Translations under genes and position numbers: made by a program
From: Planctomycetota bacterium
GTDB lineage: Bacteria; Planctomycetota; UBA1135; UBA2386
DNA length: 64,000 nucleotides
Reading direction: 5' to 3'
Assembly: GCA_020638655.1 (NCBI GenBank)
Contig: JACKIC010000002.1
Location: 372,001-436,000 of the forward strand
The notes under the pieces: generated by a model
What the model saw: the letters and a program-made list of their open reading frames with translations, nothing else
Databases searched by the model: none
Told to the model about the DNA's origin: nothing
Shown: positions 34,523 through 44,311 of the stretch, one piece after another
Layout: each line of letters begins with the position of its first letter
How positions within the stretch are numbered: the first letter of the stretch is position 1

Positions 34523-36199
34523 ATGAACCCCAGCTCGCTGCTCGCCACCGGTCTGTTCCTCGGGCTCGCCGCCCCCGGCCTCTTCGCCCAGGGCCTCGTC
34601 GCCACCGTCAACGACCCGCTCTCGCACGGTCAGCCCAACGACAGCTTCCTGTCGCTCGACGAGGCGATCCGCGTCGCCAACGGCACGCTGTCCATGGCGT
34701 CGCTGTCGGCCGCCGAGCAGGCGCAGATCACCGGCACTGGCATGAACGTGCTGACGATCCGCGTGATGGCGATGAACACGCCGACGATCACGTTGCAGGC
34801 GCCGCTCACCGACGTGATGGGCGGCGGCATGATGGCCGGGCGCCTCACGATCATGGGCATGGGCTCGGCGATGGTGCCGCGGCCGACGCTGCTCGGCGGC
34901 ACCGAGACGCACATCCTGGCCCTGCGCACGCACCTCGTGACCGTCATGGGCATGCGTTTCGACGGCGGCCAGGTCGCGGTCGACGCGCAGACGCCCGCGA
35001 TGATGGGCATGCCGATGACCGAGATGGCGCGGCTGATGAACTGCGAACTCGACGGTCAGACCACCGCGGGCGTGCATCTGCACGGCAGCGGCGGCGACGA
35101 GTCGATGCTGATGACGATGAACAGTCGGCTGTCGAACATGCCGGTCGGGTACCGGCTCGACGACCAGACCACGGGCACCGGCATGGTGATGAGCGAGAAC
35201 GAGTTCATCACCATGGACAACGTCACGCTCGGCGCCGACGTGCAGGACGACGGCAACGGCGTGATGAGCATGTTCATGCTGTTCCGCAGCCAGTACGCGC
35301 AGGGCCAGACGCTGGCGCGCATGCGCCGCACGGCGAGCAGCGCCAACCAGTTCATGTTCCGCATCGTGCACACCGACGCGGTCTGCACCGGCGACGTGCT
35401 CGACCTGCAGGGCACGGCCAACGGCCTGACGATGCTGCACCATCACCACGGCGACTTCACCGCCGGCGCCGGCGGCAAGACCGTCTGGACCTACCCGCGC
35501 ACCGCGGTGTTCGACGTGCACGGCAGCGAGATGGTGTTCCACGGCGACGTCTACATCTCGGGCAACGTGTTCTCGCCGCGCGTCTGGCAGCAGAACAATC
35601 GCTACGTCAACGGCACCATCACCTACGACTGCGACGGCGCGCTGCCCAACCTGCTCTGGAACGTCTACGAGAACAGCCAGCTCGTGGTGCCGTCGTCGGC
35701 GCGCTCGCCGGTCACCGTGCGCAGCAGCGAGCTCTACAACACCACGGTGGACTGCCAGTCGCTGTTCGCCGCGACCGCCGTCAACGGCAGCTACCGCGTC
35801 GGCGGGGCCGTGACCGGCTTCGCCACCGAGAACACCCCGGCGCCGAGCCAGTTCCTGGGCACCGCCACGATCGGCCCGGTCGACCCGCAGATCGGCGGCA
35901 CGCTGCAGCTGCACGCCGACATGCCCTACGGCATCGGCTGCTTCTGGGACTTCGCGTTCAGCTACTCGCGGCCGACGACGACCGCCGAGCCCTTCCGCTT
36001 CTATGGCGACCCGGCGACCGCGATCGTGCTGCCCGGCATGGTGGTGTTCCAGAGCACGACCAACGTGCCGCTGCCCAACAACAGCGCGCTGGTCGGCCTC
36101 GAACTCTACGTGCAGCCCGTGACGATCCCGCTGCTGGGCCAGAGCTGGGTGCCGACGTTCCACCTGCCGCGCGGCGCGCTGGTGCGGCCGCGCATGTAG
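34523..36199 (+). CDS. Methionine-rich secreted beta-helix-like protein
   Basis: The 558-residue product has a signal peptide (residues 1-22). A region of about 260 residues follows that reads like a right-handed parallel beta-helix; it begins D-S-F-L-S-L-D-E-A-I-R-V-A, as in pectate-lyase-like proteins, and has many short strands. It is exceptionally rich in Met (for example M-G-G-G-M-M-A-G and M-G-M-G-S-A-M). The final third is a beta-rich domain related to that of other secreted proteins nearby. Met-rich surfaces bind soft metals or resist oxidation; which applies is unknown. It may also be a surface adhesin. Divergent from the MFS gene. Confidence 0.8.
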   Translation: MNPSSLLATGLFLGLAAPGLFAQGLVATVNDPLSHGQPNDSFLSLDEAIRVANGTLSMASLSAAEQAQITGTGMNVLTIRVMAMNTPTITLQAPLTDVMGGGMMAGRLTIMGMGSAMVPRPTLLGGTETHILALRTHLVTVMGMRFDGGQVAVDAQTPAMMGMPMTEMARLMNCELDGQTTAGVHLHGSGGDESMLMTMNSRLSNMPVGYRLDDQTTGTGMVMSENEFITMDNVTLGADVQDDGNGVMSMFMLFRSQYAQGQTLARMRRTASSANQFMFRIVHTDAVCTGDVLDLQGTANGLTMLHHHHGDFTAGAGGKTVWTYPRTAVFDVHGSEMVFHGDVYISGNVFSPRVWQQNNRYVNGTITYDCDGALPNLLWNVYENSQLVVPSSARSPVTVRSSELYNTTVDCQSLFAATAVNGSYRVGGAVTGFATENTPAPSQFLGTATIGPVDPQIGGTLQLHADMPYGIGCFWDFAFSYSRPTTTAEPFRFYGDPATAIVLPGMVVFQSTTNVPLPNNSALVGLELYVQPVTIPLLGQSWVPTFHLPRGALVRPRM

Positions 36200-36223
36200 G
36201 CCGCTGGCGGTGTCGCCAGGCTC

Positions 36224-36436
36224 GTGGACTCCGGGTGCGTACAGCACATCAACGCGCCATTCTTCACGACGAACGCAGTCCTCGATCATGCGGGGTTCGC
36301 GCGCTGGCACATCGATCTGCCGATCGAGATGTCCTGGGTGCACTCGGAAGCTTTGGCGATGCAAGCTGCGGTGTTCAGTACCAATCCTCCCTTGTTGACC
36401 AATGCCGTGCATGCCGTCCTGGGAGGTGGGCTGTGA
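36224..36436 (+). pseudogene. C-terminal fragment of a secreted-protein beta domain
   Basis: A 70-codon frame from GTG 36224 encodes only the end of the beta domain seen at the C-termini of neighbouring secreted proteins (compare L-P-I-x8-L-x-M-Q-A-A-V-F with L-P-I-x8-L-F-Q-Q-A-M-V-F at the end of the next gene). No signal peptide or rest of the gene precedes it. Its stop overlaps the GTG of the next gene by 4 bp (GTGA), so if translated it is coupled. The base composition is clearly less GC-rich than the neighbours. Probably a decayed or laterally acquired remnant. Confidence 0.5.
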
Positions 36437-37722
36437 GAGTGCTCTTGGCGGTAATCGCAGTCCTCGCCATGGAGCCTGAAACGGCTGCGCAGGCCCAGTG
36501 GGCGAGCCTCGGGCCAAGCCCTGTCGCCGGCTGCTGCTGGTCCGCGGTGTTCGACGCGCCACGCGACAAGGTCGTTGTCGTTGGAGCTGCCAGCTTCGAG
36601 TTCGATGGTGCGTTCTGGCAGGCAACTCCTCCCCAACCGTTCCTGGCCTACGGGACGCTAGCGTTCGATCCGGTGCGTTCCCGCACCATTGCCATCGAGA
36701 GCGGCGTCCCGAGCACTTGGGAGTGGGACGGGGCCTCATGGGTGAACAGTCCAGCGGCGACACCCGGCGTCGTTGTGATGTGCTACCACGCCGGCCGGCA
36801 GCGCGTAGTTGCCGTGACCCGATCCGCGCCCCTCCAGCCTTGGGGGCTCGAGGAATGGGATGGCACGACCTGGTCACCAATCGCTTCGCCGGTACTGCTT
36901 CCGTATTCACGCGGACCAGTGAACCTGATCTACGACAGCTCGCGCGGTAGGCTGGTGACGTTCTGCCCTGTCCAGGCCGGCGCCTACACCAACGAGACTT
37001 GGGAATGGGATGCGGCCAACGGCTGGCAACAGGCGAGCGCGACGGGTGGACCGACGCAGTTGCTGAGTATCGGCCTGTCGTTGACCTACGACGCCTCGCG
37101 CAACGTGCAGGTGGCGTTCGTGTGGCAGCTGCCGGCCGGCACCTCGTACATCTACGAACGCGGCGGCAACGGTTCCTGGGTGCGGCGAACCTTGAGCGGG
37201 CAACTCGGCTGGAGCGGTCCGCTCGTGCACGACACCCTGCGCAACCGCAACGTACTCGTGAACGGGGGAGGCAGCACGTGGTCGTGGGCCGTGCCCAACC
37301 CGGCGCTGTACAGCTACCACGGCGCCGGCTGTCCGGGTTCGCTCGGCGAGCCGCAGCTGGCGGCCACCGATCCGTGGACGCTGCCGTGGCTGGGCAGGTC
37401 GTTGCAGTTCACGGTCGATCACGCGCCGTTGGACCTCGCGGCGGTCGCGACGGGATTGCAGGACACCTCGTTCTTGTCGCTGCCGCTGCCGCTGGACCTG
37501 TCGCCCTACGGTGCTCCGGGTTGCTCCTGGCGCGTTTCGGCCGATGCCACGGTGGTGCTCGGCGGGAGCGGCGGGGAGGTGCACGGCAGCCTGCCGATCC
37601 CGCTCAACGGCGCGTTCTTGGGGATGCGACTGTTCCAGCAGGCGATGGTGTTCGACTCGGGCTGGAACGCGCTCGGTGTCGTCGCCAGCAACTCGCGCGT
37701 GATGACGATCGGTCTGCAGTAG
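36433..37722 (+). CDS. Secreted kelch-like/beta-propeller protein
   Basis: The 429-residue product has a signal sequence (residues 1-20). A beta-propeller-like region follows (about 25-270) with recurring W-E-W-D-G/A, T-W-S and aromatic-Gly patterns as in kelch repeats. The C-terminal domain of about 140 residues starts Y-H-G-A-G-C-P-G-S and ends L-P-I-P-L-N-G-A-F ... S-R-V-M-T-I-G, the type shared by other secreted proteins here. The first half has noticeably lower GC and more A/T-ending codons than the second, as if an imported propeller were joined to a resident C-terminal domain. The start is a GTG overlapping the stop of the 36224 fragment. Confidence 0.78.
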   Translation: MRVLLAVIAVLAMEPETAAQAQWASLGPSPVAGCCWSAVFDAPRDKVVVVGAASFEFDGAFWQATPPQPFLAYGTLAFDPVRSRTIAIESGVPSTWEWDGASWVNSPAATPGVVVMCYHAGRQRVVAVTRSAPLQPWGLEEWDGTTWSPIASPVLLPYSRGPVNLIYDSSRGRLVTFCPVQAGAYTNETWEWDAANGWQQASATGGPTQLLSIGLSLTYDASRNVQVAFVWQLPAGTSYIYERGGNGSWVRRTLSGQLGWSGPLVHDTLRNRNVLVNGGGSTWSWAVPNPALYSYHGAGCPGSLGEPQLAATDPWTLPWLGRSLQFTVDHAPLDLAAVATGLQDTSFLSLPLPLDLSPYGAPGCSWRVSADATVVLGGSGGEVHGSLPIPLNGAFLGMRLFQQAMVFDSGWNALGVVASNSRVMTIGLQ

Positions 37723-37724
37723 CG

Positions 37725-37747
37725 GGCGGTGGCCAGGAGCCACCGCC
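37725..37747 (+). terminator. Hairpin between convergent genes
   Basis: A 9-bp stem (37725-37733 with 37739-37747, loop 5 nt) begins 2 bp after the stop of the beta-propeller gene and faces the convergent gene ending at 37789. It is probably a bidirectional terminator, although no T-run follows. Confidence 0.5.
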
Positions 37748-37788
37748 GCACCATTGCCGACCGACGAGCGAGCGCTCGACCGACCGGA

Positions 37789-39501
37789 CTAGTGTCCGAT
37801 CAGGATGGTCGCCGCGTCCGACGCGACGCCGCCGAGCGGGTTGCCGGCGGCCGGGTCCGGGATCAGCGCCTGCGCGTGGAAGCTCACGCCCTCGAAGGCC
37901 GGATCGTTGGGGATCGCCACCGAGTAGTTGGCCGTTCCGGCGGTGCCGGTCAGGAACAGGACGATGTCGGGGCTGACGCGCAGCCAGCAGTTCGGCATGC
38001 CGACGGCGCCGAGGTCGTAGGGCAGCGCGGTGCTGCCGTTGCTCACGGTGCTGAAGCCGAGCGACAGGAACGCCAGCGACAGCGGCAGGTTGTCGATTTC
38101 GGCGGCGAACGTCTGGCCGACGCGCGGCGCGCTCGTGGCGGTGATCGTCGAGGTCGGCAGGCTGCCGGCGCAGCCGTTGCCGATGGTCTCGAACTCGAAC
38201 GGGGTCAGCGAGATGTCGTCGTAGTACACGGCGCTCGCGTTGTTGGCGAACAGGTCGATCGCGCCGAGGTTGACGCGGCCCGTCGTATTGGTGCCGCCGT
38301 CACCGAGCGACCACTGATAGCCGCCGCCGAGGGTGGGGTGGTCGGCCACGGCCGGGTCGTCGAACAGCACGCCGTTGTAGTAGATCTGCACCCAGTCCTG
38401 GTTGAGGTGCAGGAACACCTTGATCTCGGCCCACTGGTCGTAGACGAACGGCATCGAGATGGTGGCGGCGCCGCCGCAGCGCTGCGAGACCATGCCCGTC
38501 GTGTTGTTGAACTGCAGCTGGGCCGACCAGCTGTAGGGACCCGCCGGGCTGGCGTAGTCGTTGAGCAGGATGAAGTAGGTCGAGCCGGTCGCACCGGTCG
38601 GGATGTACTGGTGTGCGCGGTAGACCCACGTGCCCGAGGTGTAGCCCGAGTACTCGTGCACGAGGTCGGTGGCGCCGACCACTTCGATCGAGTTCGCGCT
38701 GCTGCGCGACTGGGCGCTGCTGACGAGCGCGCCGGCGCCCGGGCCCCATTCGTCCCAGCCGCCCTGGCCGACGACCTGGCTGGTGGCGGCGTAGGCGTCG
38801 AAGTCCTCATGCCAGGACTCCGGGCGCGTCAGCGAGATGTCGTCGTAGTAGACCGAGCTGGCGTTGTTGGCGAACAGGTCGACCGCGGCGATGTTGACGA
38901 GGCCCGTGGTATTGGTGCCGCCGTCGCCGAGCGACCACGTGTAGCCGCCGCCGAGGGTGGGGTGGTCCGCCACGGCCGGATCGTCGAACAGGACGCCGTT
39001 GTAGTAGAGCTGCACCCAGTCTTCGTCGAGGTTCACGACGGCCTTGATCTCGACCCATTGGTCGAGCACGAACGGCATCGAGATGGTGGCGGCGCCGCCG
39101 CAGCGCTGCGAGGCCATGCCCGTGGTGGTGTTGAACAGCAGCTGCATCGACCAGCTGTAGGGACCGGCTGGGCTGGCGTAGTCGTTGAGCATGATGAAGT
39201 ACGTCGAGCCGGTCGCGCCGGTCGGGATGTACTGGTGCGCCCGGTAGACCCACGTGCCCGACGTGTAGCCCGAGTACTGGTGCACGAGGTCGGAGGGGCC
39301 GTTGATGTCGATGGCGTTGCCGGGGGTGCGCGCCTGGGCGCTGGTCACCATGGCGCCCGCGCCGGGGCCCCATTCTTCCCAGGCGCCTTGTCCGACGACC
39401 TGGGTGGAGGTCGCGTAGCTGTCGAAGTCTTCGAACCATTGTGCCCGGGCGATCGGTGAGGCCAGGGCGATGACGGAGGCCGTCCAGAGGATGTGCTTCA
39501 T
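37789..39501 (-). CDS. Secreted protein with two near-identical LamG-like domains
   Basis: The 570-residue protein has a signal peptide (residues 1-20) and two tandem domains of about 205-210 residues (approximately 21-230 and 230-440). They are extremely similar, sharing stretches such as Y-S-G-Y-T-S-G-T-W-V-Y-R-A and S-L-G-D-G-G-T-N-T-T-G, and look like concanavalin/LamG-type beta-sandwiches. The C-terminal beta domain is of the type shared with other secreted proteins here (begins G-N-G-C-A-G-S-L-P). The DNA copies are also closely similar, so the duplication is recent. It may bind carbohydrate. It is convergent with the propeller gene; the 400 bp upstream are described separately. Confidence 0.82.
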   Translation of the reverse strand: MKHILWTASVIALASPIARAQWFEDFDSYATSTQVVGQGAWEEWGPGAGAMVTSAQARTPGNAIDINGPSDLVHQYSGYTSGTWVYRAHQYIPTGATGSTYFIMLNDYASPAGPYSWSMQLLFNTTTGMASQRCGGAATISMPFVLDQWVEIKAVVNLDEDWVQLYYNGVLFDDPAVADHPTLGGGYTWSLGDGGTNTTGLVNIAAVDLFANNASSVYYDDISLTRPESWHEDFDAYAATSQVVGQGGWDEWGPGAGALVSSAQSRSSANSIEVVGATDLVHEYSGYTSGTWVYRAHQYIPTGATGSTYFILLNDYASPAGPYSWSAQLQFNNTTGMVSQRCGGAATISMPFVYDQWAEIKVFLHLNQDWVQIYYNGVLFDDPAVADHPTLGGGYQWSLGDGGTNTTGRVNLGAIDLFANNASAVYYDDISLTPFEFETIGNGCAGSLPTSTITATSAPRVGQTFAAEIDNLPLSLAFLSLGFSTVSNGSTALPYDLGAVGMPNCWLRVSPDIVLFLTGTAGTANYSVAIPNDPAFEGVSFHAQALIPDPAAGNPLGGVASDAATILIGH

Positions 39502-39900
39502 GATTGGGGTCTGATGTGTGATGCCGCGGCGCGCAGCCGCGCGGGTGCGCGGAGGTCTGTCGCGCCGTTGCGAGGGCGCGCACCGTAGCGAAGGCGCGGC
39601 GATCCGGGCCGCGCGCCAGGGCGTCTCGCCGTCGTGTCCGAGGACCGTAATTGCCGGCCGGACAACGCACTTGCGCTCGAATCGGCGAATGGAGCGCGAA
39701 CTCGCGCGATGCGGCGTCTTGACGCGATCGGCGCGGCGCGCGCGGGGATGAGCATGTTACAGAACTGCGGCAGGCGCCGAGGGGCGTCGTTCGCGTTCGC
39801 GCGGCCCGGGATCGGCAAGCGTCGATGGGACGGCGCGCCTTCGGACCGGCGCCGCGCCAGCTTGCATTCGCCCGCGCGCGGGGCATCTTGGCCCCCGCGC
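39502..39900. other. Intergenic region, no gene seen
   Basis: This 399-bp stretch separates the duplicated-domain secreted protein (minus strand) from threonine aldolase (plus strand). Open frames exist but have no signal, motif or codon signature. The last 40 bp contain a plausible aldolase promoter. The other promoter is not evident. Confidence 0.5.
39862..39889 (+). promoter_or_regulatory. Promoter of threonine aldolase gene
   Basis: TTGCAT (39862-39867), a 16-nt spacer and CATCTT (39884-39889), 11 nt before the ATG at 39901. That would give a nearly leaderless mRNA. Confidence 0.4.
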
Positions 39901-40950
<1,050 letters not shown>

Positions 40951-40990
40951 AACACCTCTTCTCGTCCCTCCCGCAAACAGGACCGACTCC

Positions 40991-42328
40991 GTGAGCATCT
41001 TCAAGGCCTACGACATCCGCGGCACCTACCCCGACCAGATCGACGCGAAGATCGCGTTCCGCATCGGCGCGGCGATGGTGCGCTTCCTCTCCGCCAAGCG
41101 CCTGGTGGTGGGCCGCGACATGCGCACGATGGCGCCCGAGATCCAGGACGCGGTGATCGACGGCATGCTGTCGCAGGGCTGCGACGTCGTCGACATCGGC
41201 CTCGCCAGCACGCCGATGGTCTACTACGCGATCGGCAAGATCCCCTGCGACGGCGGCATGGCCGTGACCGCGTCGCACAACCCCAAGCAGTACATCGGCT
41301 TCAAGATGTGCCGCGCCGAGGCGCGGCCGCTGTCGGGCGACACCGGCATCCAGGAGATCCGCAAGATGGCCGAAGCCGGCGATCTGCCGGCGGCCGAGCG
41401 CCGCGGCAAGCGCGACTTCGTCGACGTCACCAAGGACTGGGTGCAGCACATCGCGGGGTTCGCGAAGGGCGTCAAGCCGATGAAGATCTGCGTCGACTAC
41501 GCCAACGGCATGGGCGCCAACGAGTCGCCGGCGATCTTCGCGGCGATCCCGGGCCTGCAGGTGGTGCCGCTCTACGACCAGCTCGACGGCACCTTCCCCA
41601 ACCACGAGGCCAACCCGCTCAAGGAGTCCAACCTCGACGTGCTGCGCGACCTCGTCAAGAAGGAGAAGGCGCCGATCGGCCTGTCGTTCGACGGCGACGC
41701 CGACCGCTGCGCGTTCGTCGACGAGGAGGGGCGCACGGTGCACGCCGACCTGATCACCGTGATCCTGGCGCGCGACATGCTGCGCCGGCATCCCGGCAAG
41801 GGCATCATCTACGACCTGCGTTCGAGCAAGGTCACGGCCGAGGAGATCGCCAAGATGGGCGGCCGCCCGGTGCGCGAACGCGTCGGTCACTCGTTCATGA
41901 AGGAGACGATGCGGCGCACGGACTGCATCGGCGGCGGCGAGCTCTCGGGACACTTCTACTTCGCCGAGAACTACTACACCGACTGCGGCGTGCTCGCCGC
42001 GATCCTCGTGCTCAACGAGCTGTCGGCCAGCGGCAAGACCCTCAAGCAACTCGCCGATCCGCTGCGCAAGTACTTCGGCACCGGCGAGATCAACTTCCAG
42101 GTCGACGACAAGGACGCGCGCATGAAGGACGTCGCGGCGAAGTACCACGACGCCCAGATCGACTACCTCGACGGCATCACCGTCACCTATCCGGACTGGT
42201 GGGTGAACGTGCGCCCGAGCAACACCGAGCCGTTCCTGCGCATGTGCCTCGAAGCCGACACCGCCGAGCTGCGGGAGCAGAAGAAGGCCGAGCTGATGGC
42301 GATCCTGGGCTCGCCCGCGGATCACTAG
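40991..42328 (+). CDS. Phosphomannomutase/phosphoglucomutase
   Basis: This 445-residue alpha-D-phosphohexomutase interconverts mannose-6-P and mannose-1-P and/or the glucose equivalents for sugar-nucleotide synthesis. It has F-K-A-Y-D-I-R-G at the start, the catalytic Ser95 in T-A-S-H-N-P, and the Mg2+-binding D-G-D-A-D-R (Asp234, 236, 238). A sugar-recognition G-G-E-L-S-G-H follows, and the C-terminal R-P-S-N-T-E-P phosphate loop closes the set. The start is a GTG at 40991. The exact sugar specificity cannot be decided from the motifs. It may feed lipopolysaccharide or glycan synthesis. Confidence 0.94.
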   Translation: MSIFKAYDIRGTYPDQIDAKIAFRIGAAMVRFLSAKRLVVGRDMRTMAPEIQDAVIDGMLSQGCDVVDIGLASTPMVYYAIGKIPCDGGMAVTASHNPKQYIGFKMCRAEARPLSGDTGIQEIRKMAEAGDLPAAERRGKRDFVDVTKDWVQHIAGFAKGVKPMKICVDYANGMGANESPAIFAAIPGLQVVPLYDQLDGTFPNHEANPLKESNLDVLRDLVKKEKAPIGLSFDGDADRCAFVDEEGRTVHADLITVILARDMLRRHPGKGIIYDLRSSKVTAEEIAKMGGRPVRERVGHSFMKETMRRTDCIGGGELSGHFYFAENYYTDCGVLAAILVLNELSASGKTLKQLADPLRKYFGTGEINFQVDDKDARMKDVAAKYHDAQIDYLDGITVTYPDWWVNVRPSNTEPFLRMCLEADTAELREQKKAELMAILGSPADH

Positions 42329-42372
42329 GCCGGGCGGCGGAGCGGGGGTGCGCGGAACCCGGCGCACGCTGG

Positions 42373-42378
42373 TATCGT
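42373..42378 (+). promoter_or_regulatory. -10-like hexamer before secreted protein gene
   Basis: TATCGT, ending 94 nt before the ATG at 42473. There is no good -35, and it is a lower-quality member of the set. Confidence 0.3.
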
Positions 42379-42472
42379 GCCTCGGCACGGGGGAGCGGAC
42401 CGCGCTGCGCGCTGCGCGGCGGGACGCTCGCCCGGTTGCTCGACCAGAGTCCACACCCTCGGAGTCCGCCCG

Positions 42473-44215
42473 ATGCGAATCCTCTCGCCCGCAGTCGCTC
42501 TCGGCTTCGCGCTCGCGCCAGCCATCGCCCAGATCCCCTGCTACGACGCCAGCCTGGGGACCAACCTCAGCCTGACCGACGAGTCGTTCTCGGCGCCGCA
42601 GGCGATGGGCTTCTCGTTCAACTACGGCGGCGCCTCCTACGCCGACGTGCAGGTGGGGTCGAACGGCTTCCTCGTGTTCGGCACCGGCGCGCCCGGCGCG
42701 GCCAACTACACGCCGACCGTCAGCGAGCTGCTCAACGACCCGGTGGCGCGCTTCGCGGCGCTGTGGATGGACCTGAACCCCGCTGCGACCGGCGGCGGCG
42801 GCGTCTACGCCAACGCGGTCGCGGCGAGCCCGGGCCACCCGGCCTACTTCTGCGTGACCTACGCCGGGGTCTACCGCTACGGCACCAGCCAGCCCAACAC
42901 CGTGCAGGTGCGCTTCGTCGCCGACCACTCGATCGAGGTCTACTTCGGCGCCGACGTCGCCGCCAACGCGGGCTTCTGGGTGCACGGCGCCAGCCCCGGC
43001 AACGGCGGCACGTTCGACGCCGTCGACTTCTCGAACCTGCCGATCCTGACCACCGGCAATCCGTCGCTGCACCAGAGCGGCGCCGAGGGGGTGCCGTTCG
43101 CCGACCACGTCTTCAAGTGGACCCCCGACGGCGTGGGGGGCTACATCGTGACCTCGGCGCCGGCGTGCGCGCAGCACGAGTCCTACGGCAGCGGCTGCGT
43201 CGCGTCGTACCGTTCGTTCTACGAACTGTTCACGACCACGCCCGCGTTCGACCTGTCGAACACCGCGATCACCGGTCTGTTCTCGGGCAACGGCTACCTG
43301 ATGCTGCCGGGCACCACCGCCTTCGTGCCGCCGACGATCGCCGCCACCAACCTGCAGCTCGTCGACGACGGCGAGGGCTCCGTGTCGCTGTCGTCGCCGC
43401 TGTCCTATCCGGGCGGCACGACCAGCACGCTGTTCGTGTGCTCCAACGGCTTCGTCTCGATCGGCAGCAACGGCACCAGCTACCAGCCGTCGGCGGGTGG
43501 CATGCTGAGCCGCGTCAGCGCGTCGTGGAACGTGTGGCACGACTTCATCTGCAACGCCTCCAACAACGTGCTGTTCGAGGAGGCCGGGGGCGTCGCCTAC
43601 TTCACGTGGGACGCGGTGCTGTCCAATCACGGGTTGGCCGCGGGCTCGACGCCGAGCACCTTCCAGATGCAGTTCGAGCTCACCACGGGCAACTTCCACA
43701 TCGTGTTCCAGAACATGGACAACGTCAGCGTCAGCGGCTACCAGGGCGGCGACGGCTACCTGGTCGGCTTCTCGCCGAGCGGCGCGTCGGCCGACCCGGG
43801 CAGCGTCGACCTGACCACGGCGATCCCCGCGACGTTCGTGCTCGACAGCGCCGACATGCGCCCGCTGTCCCTGTCGGCGGCGGCGCGGCCGGTGCTCGGC
43901 ACGACCGCCAACCTGGTCGTCGCCGACATCCCCGCGGGCACGCCGTTCGGCGCCGTGCTGCTGGGCTTCGTCGGCTACGACCCCGGCCAGCCGCTCGCGG
44001 GCATCGGCATGCCCGACTGCTTCCGCTACACGGACGGCTCGGCGACCGTGCTGTTCGTGGCGCCGGCGGCCACCGCGACCGTTCCGTTCGCCGTGCCCTC
44101 TGGCGCGGTCTGGCTCGGCTACCAGGTCTACTGTCAGGGCGTGAGCTACTCGCCGCCGCTGACGCCGCTGGGTGCGATCGCGTCGAACGGCATTCAGCTG
44201 GACCTGGGCAACTGA
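42473..44215 (+). CDS. Secreted beta-sandwich protein with two similar halves
   Basis: The 580-residue protein has a signal peptide (residues 1-19). Two related regions (about 20-235 and 255-460) follow, each with G-S/C-S-N-G-F-L/V-x-x-G and F-x-A-L/S-W-x-D/V-x-x patterns, like nidogen/NIDO-type extracellular modules. A C-terminal beta domain (about 470-580) ends in S-N-G-I-Q-L-D-L-G, similar to the neighbouring secreted proteins. No enzyme motif is present. Surface or extracellular binding is the best guess. It lies between phosphomannomutase and a SAM-hydrolase-family gene. Confidence 0.78.
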   Translation: MRILSPAVALGFALAPAIAQIPCYDASLGTNLSLTDESFSAPQAMGFSFNYGGASYADVQVGSNGFLVFGTGAPGAANYTPTVSELLNDPVARFAALWMDLNPAATGGGGVYANAVAASPGHPAYFCVTYAGVYRYGTSQPNTVQVRFVADHSIEVYFGADVAANAGFWVHGASPGNGGTFDAVDFSNLPILTTGNPSLHQSGAEGVPFADHVFKWTPDGVGGYIVTSAPACAQHESYGSGCVASYRSFYELFTTTPAFDLSNTAITGLFSGNGYLMLPGTTAFVPPTIAATNLQLVDDGEGSVSLSSPLSYPGGTTSTLFVCSNGFVSIGSNGTSYQPSAGGMLSRVSASWNVWHDFICNASNNVLFEEAGGVAYFTWDAVLSNHGLAAGSTPSTFQMQFELTTGNFHIVFQNMDNVSVSGYQGGDGYLVGFSPSGASADPGSVDLTTAIPATFVLDSADMRPLSLSAAARPVLGTTANLVVADIPAGTPFGAVLLGFVGYDPGQPLAGIGMPDCFRYTDGSATVLFVAPAATATVPFAVPSGAVWLGYQVYCQGVSYSPPLTPLGAIASNGIQLDLGN

Positions 44216-44311
44216 CGGGGCCGGGCGTCGATTTGCGGCGCCGGGGCGGTTCGAGGCTGCAGCGAACGGCGTTGCCTGGCCGATGACGATCGGGTTCGCT
44301 TCCCGCTGTCC

